Shown: positions 8,123-15,781 of the stretch, in pieces
Layout: each line of letters starts with the position of its first letter
How positions within the stretch are numbered: the first letter of the stretch is position 1
Assembly: GCA_030589605.1 (NCBI GenBank)
Contig: JAUUVJ010000007.1
Coordinates: forward strand, 1-19,152
Origin: Candidatus Hodarchaeota archaeon
Lineage (GTDB): Archaea > Asgardarchaeota > Heimdallarchaeia > Hodarchaeales > Hodarchaeaceae
Direction of reading: 5' to 3'
DNA length: 19,152 nt
The notes under the pieces: model-generated
What the model was told of the DNA's origin: nothing
What the model saw: only the letters and a program-made list of their open reading frames with translations
Databases searched by the model: none
Translations under genes and position numbers: made by a program

Positions 8123-9391
8123 CTAACTAGCTGAATTTTTCGATGTTTTTTTATCTTTAAATGCTTCTCTTAATGTAGTAACTTCTTCTTGAATCTCTAA
8201 ATTTAATTCTTTTTTGATTTTTCCTCTTTTCAGCTGATCAATGAATTTAAAACTGAAATCATCAATAATGCTAGTATCCTCTTGAGATTTTTGGGTATTA
8301 GAATAATCAATATGCAAATCGCTTGATTCCTCAATTTCCTCCTTTTCATTATTCATTTCAGAAGATTGGTCTTGGACGGTATTTTCTAGTTTATTTGCCT
8401 TTGTTAAAGGATGTAAAGTATTTTCAGAATCGTTTTCATCTAAGAAATTATTGAATGCTCTTACATTCATGTCTTTCAAATTTTTTACGTCATCAGGTGT
8501 TAGATTAGGAACATTCAGCGATTCCCTTTGTTCGTTTGAATCAGAAATCAAATCATTCATTATTGTTTCAGCATTTAAATCATCATTTGCATCATCATTT
8601 GATGAAATATAATTAATTTCATCATCGCTATTTTTTTCAGGGACAGGAGGGTAATCGATCAACGGTTGATGAATAGTATCTCGATTGATAGTACTAGTAC
8701 TATTAATTGTGGGAGAAGGACTATTAATCCTTGTATCTACTGTAGAGAGATTTGTTTTCTGGCCAAATTTAGGTTTCATTATTGGAGAGGAAGGAGGAAA
8801 CTGAAAATCACTATTTGAAGGCTTTATCACATCTTTGATGTTTAGATCCACGTAAAGGTCGGGATAAGCAGTAGTTACTAAATTTAAACCTGGTACTATC
8901 TTTTGTACTGCGCTTAGAAAATCTTTACTCCTCTCAATAATGTCAAAATGCATAACTTTTTTCTGTTCAACTATGGTTGATATTTCAGGATAGTTACAAT
9001 TAGGATATTCTAGAATGAGGTTAATGGTAGTTTTATTGGCATCTTCCATCACTCTAAATTCGAATTCCTGCAAATTTTTGAGAACAAAAAGTCTAAAATC
9101 TTGTGGCTTTGAATCAACTCTGAAATCAATTAAAACAGTAGTTAGATTGTCAATTCGGGAGTAAATAATTATTGCTTCAGGAATATCTTCAGGATTAAAA
9201 ACGTCTTGTGTAGCATGGATGCTATTAAAATTGAATGTATCTATTTGATTTTTTACATCAATATTATCTAATATTTGACCAATAAAATAACCTACTCCAC
9301 CACACAACAGAAGAAATTGAACGGTTGGGGAAATAATAAATCCACAGAGAAATCCAATAATTGTCGTTAGAGGGCTTTTTGATGTTAACAT
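8123..9391 (-). CDS. Membrane-anchored protein with long acidic disordered tail, function unknown
   Basis: I do not recognise this 422-residue protein. Two adjacent hydrophobic stretches at about 8-22 and 24-41 form a probable N-terminal membrane hairpin. Residues about 65-190 look like a compact alpha/beta domain ('AIIIYSRIDNLTTVLIDF'). Residues about 195-375 are Ser/Asn/Asp/Glu-rich, of low complexity and strongly acidic, and likely disordered. A helical, charged end (376-422) follows. The topology suggests a cytoplasmic or surface domain tethered to the membrane. It starts with ATG, has a TATA-like box about 50 nt upstream and ends with TAG. It lies downstream of the MrfA-like helicase on the same strand, 309 nt away, but has its own promoter, so co-function is not assured. 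Confidence 0.82.
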   Translation of the reverse strand: MLTSKSPLTTIIGFLCGFIISPTVQFLLLCGGVGYFIGQILDNIDVKNQIDTFNFNSIHATQDVFNPEDIPEAIIIYSRIDNLTTVLIDFRVDSKPQDFRLFVLKNLQEFEFRVMEDANKTTINLILEYPNCNYPEISTIVEQKKVMHFDIIERSKDFLSAVQKIVPGLNLVTTAYPDLYVDLNIKDVIKPSNSDFQFPPSSPIMKPKFGQKTNLSTVDTRINSPSPTINSTSTINRDTIHQPLIDYPPVPEKNSDDEINYISSNDDANDDLNAETIMNDLISDSNEQRESLNVPNLTPDDVKNLKDMNVRAFNNFLDENDSENTLHPLTKANKLENTVQDQSSEMNNEKEEIEESSDLHIDYSNTQKSQEDTSIIDDFSFKFIDQLKRGKIKKELNLEIQEEVTTLREAFKDKKTSKNSAS

Positions 9392-9700
9392 ATCTCTTAA
9401 CTATCCGAATATGATTCAATAAATGATAGAGATATATCGTATATATATCTGAAAAACATTCTACATTTCAAAAACCAAAGAGAGAGTAAATGAATTACTA
9501 TCAAAAATGTATTCTGGTACAATAGAGGATATTACTAAAAAAGCCCAAGTACCTAAAGCTGCTACGAAAGTTCTATAGAGCATCTTCACAGGCAACCTTG
9601 TTGGAGCTACAATGGGGACTCTGGATCGAGTAAAAACCTTCATTGGCAAATCTAAAATCGATACAAGTGGTATCTCGTAAAGGAAAAGAAAAATTACCTT
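9392..9700. other. Intergenic region with a broken coding-like stretch
   Basis: This lies between two minus-strand genes. The left part holds the promoter of the membrane-protein gene. On the plus strand, 9507-9680 reads like protein but is interrupted by an in-frame TAG at 9576-9578. The first part resembles a helix-turn-helix ('TIEDITKKAQVPKAATKVL'). On the minus strand, a 62-codon frame (9649-9461, TTG start, no ribosome site) continues in frame from the helicase stop. I do not call either as a gene. Confidence 0.45.
9433..9452 (-). promoter_or_regulatory. TATA-like promoter of the membrane-protein gene
   Basis: On the minus strand this reads as runs of alternating A and T (AGATATATATACGATATATC), an imperfect palindrome. 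It ends about 42-60 nt upstream of the ATG at 9391, a suitable distance for a TATA box followed by a short leader. Confidence 0.45.
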
Positions 9701-12469
9701 CTAGTGCAATGTTTGACTATAATTGTTATAACTATCTCCTAATGGAGTATTAATACCATGAATGATAGAGGTTAATATCTTCTGAGCTCCATGTTTGTCT
9801 AATCTGGTGTTGTTATGACTACAACGAGGGAGAAAAGTACATTGAGGACATCCTTGAGGATCTTTGCAATCACACGTTTCTAAAATATCATATGCTCTTT
9901 GAAATAATTCAGGTAAGCGATCTAATAGCATTTGGCATACACCTGATCCTGATGCTTGATCATAGAGTAAAATGTATCCTTGAGGTAATAGTGAAAGGCC
10001 TCCAATCTCGTTTAATTGTCCTCCAATATAAGGTAAGGAAGCGTGTAAAATGACATGAATCAAAGCATGAAGAGAAGCGATGTAAGTACTTCGGTCGATA
10101 TCAACAATATGATGAGGTAGAGGAGGAGCTCTGAATAAAAGACCCTTTGAACGAGTAGCATAGTAGAGAGGATCACGCAATTTATTCATAAACGTACCAT
10201 TTGGAGTTTGCATTGAATAAGCATAAACACTTTGAAGAACCTTTGTTTCAACATAAGCAATTTCAAGACCATAAACGAGGTGATAAGGAGAGCTTAATTC
10301 TAAGATTTCTGGTTTCATTGTAGATAAAGGAAACGTTTGACCCCATATACTCTTTGGTTTGATTAACTCTGCTTTCCCTCTCATACCATTAAAATAAAAA
10401 CTAGTTACACGATATCTTCTTCCACCCGCGTAATAAAAAGCTCCAGGATACAATTCTAGCATTGCTAATGGCATAGCTCTTTTTCCTATCACTGGACCTC
10501 CACGAATTTTAATTTGAATTTCATGGTTTTTTCCACGGATTGAATAATTTCTTGCTTGTTCACTACCGAATTCTGTTGGTAATAAAACTGATTTATCTAA
10601 TTGTTTAAGTAATCCTCTTTCAATAAGGTGATTTAGTTGATTTGCATACTCAGGAAATTCTGTAATATCTATGGGATGGTCAAGAGAAGCACAAAGTAGC
10701 TGATTTTCTGTTACATTTGGATTGGAATGATCAAAAAATACATCTTGGATATCTTGAAAATATCTATCTGGATATTTTTTATAGTAATTACTGATTGGAT
10801 CTTCAGCGTTCAACATTATAACTGCAAGAGCTTCTTGTCCTGCACGTCCTGCACGACCAATTCGTTGCATGGCTCTGTTTACAGCTATAGGAGGAGTTAC
10901 TACAATATCTAAATCACCAATATCAATTCCAAGTTCGAGAGTAGGAGTTGCTACAAGAAGTTCAAGTTTTCCCTCACGAAAATCTGATTCAACCTGTTCT
11001 CGTACTTTTTTATCTAAACCAGCACGATGAATACCTACACGTTGATTGATTCCACCTAATTTTTGATAAAGCAGTTCAACAGTCCTATGAGAATCCTGAA
11101 AAACAAGAATTTTCCCTTTTCCTTTTATGCTGTTTACTAAACTAATCATTCCATCTAGTGTAGACATCCCAGCAAAAGGTGCAACCATTAAGAAATGTAA
11201 ACGTCCACGACGACCATTTTTACACTCAATGACTTCAATCTGTCGATTTAAAAGCTTTGAAGCGAAAGAATTCGCATTAGCTACAGTAGCAGATGCTCCA
11301 ATAAACTGTAATTTTTGATTTACTACCCTTTCAAGACGACGTAATATAAAGTACATATTAGAACCGAATGTTCCTGAATAAGAATGAATTTCATCAAGGA
11401 TAACAATCTTCAATCCGGCAAGGAGATCTTGAAACCGGCTAGAATTACGTCCAATCCCAAGATGATAATGTAAGATATCAGGGTTACTGATCAGTATTTC
11501 AGGAGGATCTGCAAAAATTTTCTTACGCCAATAATGCGTGGTGTCTCCATCAAAAACTTTGACTGATAATCCAAGAATAGTAGCAAAATCCTCTATTTTC
11601 CGTAATTGATCTTTTGCAAGAGCTTTCATAGGATAGATAAGAAGGAGCTGAACTCCACAATCCTTGAATTTTCGTATTTTAAGTAGTGTAGGAAGAAGGA
11701 ATGCTTCTGTTTTTCCATTTCCAGTTGGAGCAACTATACATACATCTCGATCTTCATTAATAGATTTAATTGCTTGGTCTTGGAACTTAAAAAAAGTTTC
11801 AATTCCTCGATTTTTTAAGGCATTTACAAGATCCCGATCTTGTAAGATTTCAACTTTTGATCCCATTTCTCCACTTTGTTTCTCGAACAGACGATAATCC
11901 ACGATTTGGTGTTGTGCAAATTGAACTATTCTTTGTACTGTGATTGGAAGATCTTTAGTAGATTTTTTATAGTGCTTTTCAAACTCTGAAAGGCTCATTA
12001 CAGTTTTTGGCGAGACTGTTTGAATTGTTAACCCATCTTGCAGTCCTAATTCTTGATTTATAGGTAATTTCTTAATTCGACCTGAACTTGCTAGTCTAAT
12101 TTGATTAGCTTTTTGAAGTTGAGCATTACCTCCCGCTAAAGCATAATATTTCTTCATACAAAACTCCGCTTTAGGAATATCCTTGAGTTGGAAATATAAT
12201 GATGATAGTTGCTTCCAAGTTTCACGATGAGTAGTATCTATCTTTAATATTAGACCATAGGCCTTTTTTGCATCATCAGTTTTTTTTAGTTTGATAAAGC
12301 GCTTTGCTAATTCGGAAAGTAGATCAATTGGTGGTGATGGATTCGTAGCTTTCATAATCTTACGAAATTCGTGTAATAGTTCATCTAAATCTTTTGTGAG
12401 ATGAAATTCTTCAAGTACAGAGCTATAATGTTCCCAATGATCATTTTTACTTCCATTAGTGATAGCCAT
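9701..12469 (-). CDS. MrfA/Hrq1-like DEAH-box helicase with DUF1998 cysteine cluster and N-terminal TPR region
   Basis: The protein has 922 residues. A helical TPR-like region occupies about 10-125, notably 'AKKAYGLILKID' (67-78) and 'LYFQLKDIPKAEFCMKKYYAL' split across 91-111. The helicase core has 'APTGNGKT' (247-254), 'DEIH' (359-362), 'SAT' (393-395), motif V near 'ATPTLELGIDIGD' (507-519) and 'QRIGRAGRAG' (535-544). The C-terminal zinc-binding DUF1998/MZB region carries Cys866, 868, 874, 877 and 883 ('GCPQC' at 873-877, 'PRC' at 881-883). This domain order after the TPR matches MrfA (mitomycin C repair in Bacillus) and the yeast/archaeal Hrq1 helicases, which move 3'-5' on DNA. All ATPase motifs look intact. 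The TPR extension is not typical. No MrfB-type exonuclease is adjacent. There is no ribosome site. A TATA-like box at 12502-12508 implies a very short leader. It ends with TAG. Confidence 0.95.
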   Translation of the reverse strand: MAITNGSKNDHWEHYSSVLEEFHLTKDLDELLHEFRKIMKATNPSPPIDLLSELAKRFIKLKKTDDAKKAYGLILKIDTTHRETWKQLSSLYFQLKDIPKAEFCMKKYYALAGGNAQLQKANQIRLASSGRIKKLPINQELGLQDGLTIQTVSPKTVMSLSEFEKHYKKSTKDLPITVQRIVQFAQHQIVDYRLFEKQSGEMGSKVEILQDRDLVNALKNRGIETFFKFQDQAIKSINEDRDVCIVAPTGNGKTEAFLLPTLLKIRKFKDCGVQLLLIYPMKALAKDQLRKIEDFATILGLSVKVFDGDTTHYWRKKIFADPPEILISNPDILHYHLGIGRNSSRFQDLLAGLKIVILDEIHSYSGTFGSNMYFILRRLERVVNQKLQFIGASATVANANSFASKLLNRQIEVIECKNGRRGRLHFLMVAPFAGMSTLDGMISLVNSIKGKGKILVFQDSHRTVELLYQKLGGINQRVGIHRAGLDKKVREQVESDFREGKLELLVATPTLELGIDIGDLDIVVTPPIAVNRAMQRIGRAGRAGQEALAVIMLNAEDPISNYYKKYPDRYFQDIQDVFFDHSNPNVTENQLLCASLDHPIDITEFPEYANQLNHLIERGLLKQLDKSVLLPTEFGSEQARNYSIRGKNHEIQIKIRGGPVIGKRAMPLAMLELYPGAFYYAGGRRYRVTSFYFNGMRGKAELIKPKSIWGQTFPLSTMKPEILELSSPYHLVYGLEIAYVETKVLQSVYAYSMQTPNGTFMNKLRDPLYYATRSKGLLFRAPPLPHHIVDIDRSTYIASLHALIHVILHASLPYIGGQLNEIGGLSLLPQGYILLYDQASGSGVCQMLLDRLPELFQRAYDILETCDCKDPQGCPQCTFLPRCSHNNTRLDKHGAQKILTSIIHGINTPLGDSYNNYSQTLH

Positions 12470-12501
12470 AAATCAATCATAAATTATTGAAGCTTAGCAT
12501 T

Positions 12502-12508
12502 CTTATAC
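12502..12508 (-). promoter_or_regulatory. TATA-like box of the MrfA-like helicase
   Basis: The minus strand reads GTATAAG, with the TATA beginning 38 nt before the ATG at 12469. A start site about 25 nt downstream gives a leader of roughly 10 nt, which fits the missing ribosome site. Confidence 0.4.
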
Positions 12509-12694
12509 TCGAAAACGATATTCAGAAGTTTGTCCCTAGTCAACCTTTTTTTTTAATAATCAGCATTGTAATAATTACTCTATTCGTTTGAGCTAATTAA
12601 TGAAGAGAGAAGATCAGAGAATGGTTATTTTATCAAGTGTAAAATCGATTTATATCATTCTTTATAAGGAGTATATATATGATTTTGGAATTTC

Positions 12695-12706
12695 TATATA
12701 TATAAA
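12695..12706 (+). promoter_or_regulatory. TATA box of the LuxE-like gene
   Basis: TATATATATAAA lies 49-61 nt upstream of the two likely ATG starts (12756 and 12768). A start site near 12730 leaves a leader of 25-40 nt. Its presence inside the open frame from 12600 argues against that upstream ATG. Confidence 0.55.
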
Positions 12707-12767
12707 CTGCATCTGCAATCCGTGTCCGAAAGTTATCAATAAACGAACTATTCGGATGTTAAAGAAA

Positions 12768-14201
12768 ATGACTATTGCAACTCAATTAAAAGAAGATAAA
12801 AAGGGATCTGATTGGAATGTTCATCCCCGAGATTGGCCTCGACGTGATCTTCGATCTCCAAATGATTGTTTTACATTGGAAGGTGAAGAATTAGAAAAAG
12901 TACAACTTCGTGCCTTGCAGGAAAGGTTTAACGAATTAGTACCCAAGATAACAGCGGTTAAAGATTTAGCACAGAGACAAAATGTTTCTAATATCAATTC
13001 ATTAATTGATATATTACCCATTTTATTCACTCACACAGTTTACAAATCATACCCTCTTTCATTAATCGAAAAAAGAAAGTTTGACCAACTTACTAAATGG
13101 TTGGCTAAATTTTCAACATTAGATCTATCAAATATTGTGTTAGATAAACCTAAGACAATTGACCAATGGTTAGATCAAGTCGAAAGTCAATCTAAACTTA
13201 TAGTTGTCCATAGTTCTGGAACAACAGGTAAGCTATCTTTTCTACCCCGAACAATGATTGATATGGAGAATTATAAAAACGGTTTTTTCATGATGTTAGA
13301 ATCAACTACTGGGATTAATTTCCATGAAGAAAGAGTACCAATATTCTTTCCAGGATACAGAAACGGGAGGCAACTGGCTCAACGTGTAATTGGACATTTT
13401 GCTCCTATGATGGCGGGATCAGATGAGGAATATCATACTGCATTCCCTGGATTTATGTCTGCTGATTTTATGTCATTAGCAGGTAGAGTTAAAGCTGCTA
13501 AGGCTAAAGGTGAATTAGGAAAACTCCAATTAATCCGTGCTTTGGTTCATAACAAAGGCGAACTTGTTAAAATGAAGAAAAACGCGCCAAAAATGTTTGA
13601 GGCATTCATCAACAAATTACTTACAGAAAATAAAGGTAAACGAGTTTTTTTCATGGGAGTATGGCAACCAATAATTGAAACAGCCCTTAAAGGAACCGAA
13701 ATGGGATTAAGTCACGTATTTGCTCCAGACAGTGGTTTCGCAACAGGGGGCGGGATGAAAGGTTATCAACCACCTGAAGGCTGGTATGAAACTACTTGTA
13801 ATTTCTATGGAGTAAAGGAAATCAAAGACAATTACGGAATGACCGAAATGAACGGAGCAGGTGTACCTTCATGCTCAGAAAATCACTATCACATTTTCCC
13901 TTGGATTATCCCATACATTCTTGACTCCGAAACAGGTGAACCACTCCCACGGTCAGGCGTACAAACTGGACGTTTTGGTTTCTATGATCTGTTAGCAGAA
14001 ACTTATTGGGGTGGCTTTATTACCGGTGATGAGGTTACCATTCATTGGGATGACTGTGGATGTGGTTGGAAAGGTGCTTGGTTTGAGAAAAAAATCCAAC
14101 GCTATAGTGAAAAGCAAGGAGGCGACGATAAAATCTCATGCGCGGGAGTTCAATCTCAGTATGACGATTTCGTTGACTTCTTAACAGAAGAAGGAGAATA
14201 A
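12768..14201 (+). CDS. LuxE-like acyl-protein synthetase (PaaK-related adenylate-forming enzyme)
   Basis: The protein has 477 residues from the ATG at 12768; 12756 is also possible. The frame extends to 12600, but a TATA box lies in between. Adenylate-forming motifs are clear: the phosphate loop 'SSGTTGK' (149-155), a 'GGGMKGY' turn (327-333), 'YGMTE' (356-360) and 'TGDE' (419-422). A 'CGCGW' (430-434) may bind metal. LuxE enzymes activate a fatty acid as acyl-AMP, move it to a cysteine near their C-terminus and pass it to LuxC. Cys458 ('KISCAG', 455-460), 20 residues from the end, is a candidate acceptor. A LuxC-like gene follows 73 nt downstream, which supports this pairing over a plain phenylacetate-CoA ligase. 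No luxA, luxB or luxD relatives are here. The natural acyl substrate cannot be told from sequence. Confidence 0.9.
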   Translation: MTIATQLKEDKKGSDWNVHPRDWPRRDLRSPNDCFTLEGEELEKVQLRALQERFNELVPKITAVKDLAQRQNVSNINSLIDILPILFTHTVYKSYPLSLIEKRKFDQLTKWLAKFSTLDLSNIVLDKPKTIDQWLDQVESQSKLIVVHSSGTTGKLSFLPRTMIDMENYKNGFFMMLESTTGINFHEERVPIFFPGYRNGRQLAQRVIGHFAPMMAGSDEEYHTAFPGFMSADFMSLAGRVKAAKAKGELGKLQLIRALVHNKGELVKMKKNAPKMFEAFINKLLTENKGKRVFFMGVWQPIIETALKGTEMGLSHVFAPDSGFATGGGMKGYQPPEGWYETTCNFYGVKEIKDNYGMTEMNGAGVPSCSENHYHIFPWIIPYILDSETGEPLPRSGVQTGRFGFYDLLAETYWGGFITGDEVTIHWDDCGCGWKGAWFEKKIQRYSEKQGGDDKISCAGVQSQYDDFVDFLTEEGE

Positions 14202-14207
14202 CTTCTC

Positions 14208-14225
14208 TTTTTTTTTCTTCTTTTT
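14208..14225 (+). terminator. T-tract after the LuxE-like gene
   Basis: A run of 9 T (14208-14216) and a further run of 5 (14221-14225) begin 7 nt after the stop codon, with no strong hairpin. Such T-rich tracts end archaeal transcripts. It may make transcription into the LuxC-like gene partial. Confidence 0.45.
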
Positions 14226-14236
14226 AATTATTTAAG
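14223..14236 (+). promoter_or_regulatory. Weak internal promoter and strong ribosome site of the LuxC-like gene
   Basis: TTTAATTATTTAAG is a poor TATA-like stretch about 40-50 nt before the LuxC-like ATG. Nearer the gene, AGGTGAT at 14263-14269 is an ideal archaeal ribosome site with 5-nt spacing. Independent expression is possible. Confidence 0.3.
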
Positions 14237-14274
14237 ATGAATCTGCTATATGAGAATGAGAAAGGTGATTATCA

Positions 14275-15738
14275 ATGCAAACGGTATATGAGAAACCCAA
14301 AAGTCAAGTAAAACTCTCCGATTATGAAATTCCTATTGTTGCACGCGGTAAACTGATTAAAAATTATACACAAGAATATGGGGGTCGTTATGGGAGTGCC
14401 AAGTTTATAACTCCTGATGCTAACAAATATCTTGATCAAATCGTCTTAAAAAACCCATCACGTCTTAAGGAATTATACAATTTAAGTATTGATGAAATTC
14501 TTGATTATATGGACGATTTGGGTAAAAGGCTTGTCCTTGAAGAGAATGAGTACTTACAAGAATGTTTTCAGTTAGCTTGTGAAGCCTCGGGTCTAACTCC
14601 AAGTGTATTGTATACTACCTACAAAGCTTTGCCTATGTTTTTATCGAAACCTGTGCTCACTGAAATGCTCGAAAAAAGGATTGGTATTAAATATCTTGAA
14701 GAATGGGTTCCTACTAAATTGATTGATGGTAGAACCGTTTCTGTTCGCGCTTTTGGTGCTCGTACTGCTCATATTATTGCAGGTAACGTACCTTTGGTTG
14801 CTGCTGGTACTCTCGCTCGAAGGTGCTGTACTCGATGGGATACTATCATTAAACTTCCTAGTAATGATCCTTTAACCGCCACTGCACTTGCTAGAACTAT
14901 GATTGAGATGGAACCTAACCATCCTATTACTAAAAGCGTATCTGTTGCATATTGGAAAGGAGGGGATGAATCATTTGAAACAAGGTTTTATCGGCCCGAG
15001 AATATTGAGAAAATTATTGCTTGGGGTGGATTTAATTCAATTAAACATATTACACGTTATTTGCAACCAGGTATTGATTTAATCACACTTGATCCGAAGT
15101 TAAGTATTTCAATTATAGGAAAAGAAGCATTTCAAAATGAGGAAACAATGAGAACAGTGGCTCAGAGGGCTGCCATTGATGTTGGTAGTTGGAACCAAGA
15201 AGCGTGTGTAAACTCTCGTGTGATTTATGTTCAATCAGGAACTACTACTGAAGAGATTGCTCATCTTAACATCCTCGGATCGTATTTATATTATGCACTG
15301 ACTAATTTACCTTCACATGTAAGTACTCCAGCCAAAGATTTCAACCTCGATCTCAAAGGAGATATTGATGGTTTGCGGATGGATGAAGAATGGTATAAAG
15401 TATTTGGTGGGGAGAAAAATGAGGGAGCTGTCATTGTTAGTCAACTAGATGAACCAGTAGATTTTTCACAAAAGCTTTGTGGTCGAGTGGTGAATCTGGT
15501 TCCTATTGATGATATTAGTACAGCAATCCAATCCGTCAATGCATATACCCAAACAGTTGGTATCTATCCTGAAAGTCTAAAGAAAAAGATAAGAGATGAT
15601 CTTATCTTACACGGAGTTCAAAGAATTGTCTCTCTTGGTTTCGCCCCGAATGGTACATTTTCGACTCCACAAGATGCTATTGAACCTTTAAGGCGTATGT
15701 GTAAATGGGTGATGGATGAATCATCTGTTAGAGATTAG
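14275..15738 (+). CDS. LuxC-like acyl-CoA/acyl-protein reductase (aldehyde-forming)
   Basis: This 487-residue protein has the signature of the LuxC branch of the aldehyde dehydrogenase superfamily: 'HIIAGNVPLVAAGTLARR' (166-183) for the nucleotide fold, then 'NQEACVNSRVIYV' (307-319), whose Cys311 should be the acyl-accepting catalytic cysteine. 'GTFSTPQDAIEPLRRM' near the end is also typical in style. LuxC takes an acyl group from LuxE or from acyl-CoA and reduces it with NADPH to an aldehyde. Length fits the family. The ATG has AGGTGAT (14263-14269) 5 nt upstream, the best ribosome site in the window. Gene order LuxE then LuxC suggests joint acid reduction, but the 73-nt gap with a T-tract hints at uneven expression. 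It ends with TAG inside a terminator-like hairpin. Confidence 0.92.
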   Translation: MQTVYEKPKSQVKLSDYEIPIVARGKLIKNYTQEYGGRYGSAKFITPDANKYLDQIVLKNPSRLKELYNLSIDEILDYMDDLGKRLVLEENEYLQECFQLACEASGLTPSVLYTTYKALPMFLSKPVLTEMLEKRIGIKYLEEWVPTKLIDGRTVSVRAFGARTAHIIAGNVPLVAAGTLARRCCTRWDTIIKLPSNDPLTATALARTMIEMEPNHPITKSVSVAYWKGGDESFETRFYRPENIEKIIAWGGFNSIKHITRYLQPGIDLITLDPKLSISIIGKEAFQNEETMRTVAQRAAIDVGSWNQEACVNSRVIYVQSGTTTEEIAHLNILGSYLYYALTNLPSHVSTPAKDFNLDLKGDIDGLRMDEEWYKVFGGEKNEGAVIVSQLDEPVDFSQKLCGRVVNLVPIDDISTAIQSVNAYTQTVGIYPESLKKKIRDDLILHGVQRIVSLGFAPNGTFSTPQDAIEPLRRMCKWVMDESSVRD

Positions 15739-15781
15739 TACTCTCTCCAAAGGAGGATCGACTAAAGAGGGTACTTTTTTT
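15737..15781 (+). terminator. Intrinsic-terminator-like hairpin after the LuxC-like gene, with a ribosome-site motif in its loop
   Basis: AGTACTCTCT (15737-15746) pairs with AGAGGGTACT (15766-15775), ten pairs including one G-U. It is followed by T at 15775-15781. The 19-nt loop contains AAAGGAGG (15749-15756). The left arm overlaps the stop codon. The next ATG (15782) follows the T-run directly, so the element could be a terminator, an attenuator, or a structure hiding or presenting the ribosome site. Confidence 0.6.

Larger units (their letters stand above)
12470..12767. promoter_or_regulatory. Divergent promoter region between the MrfA-like helicase and the LuxE-like gene
   Basis: This is about 298 nt with no supported gene. 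The leftward TATA-like GTATAAG (complement of 12502-12508) sits 38 nt before the helicase ATG. Rightward, the repeated TATA runs near 12671-12680 and 12695-12706 precede the LuxE-like gene. The frame of the LuxE-like gene stays open back to an ATG at 12600, but that stretch covers the TATA boxes and reads as non-family sequence. Confidence 0.6.

Noticed and set aside
9461..9649. A 62-codon minus-strand frame with a hydrophobic stretch
   Set aside because: It starts with TTG, has no ribosome site and is simply the in-frame continuation after the helicase stop. It also opposes a plus-strand coding-like frame. Too weak to call a gene.
10727..11897. Several 60-80 codon frames opposite the MrfA-like helicase
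   Set aside because: They lie antisense within a confidently identified helicase and have no motifs or ribosome sites.
12600..12767. N-terminal extension of the LuxE-like gene from ATG 12600
   Set aside because: The stretch contains TATA boxes and translates to Ile/Tyr-rich sequence unlike the family. The start at 12756 or 12768 fits promoter spacing.
12768..15738. A bioluminescence operon
   Set aside because: Only LuxE- and LuxC-like genes are present. Nothing resembling luxA, luxB or luxD is in the window.
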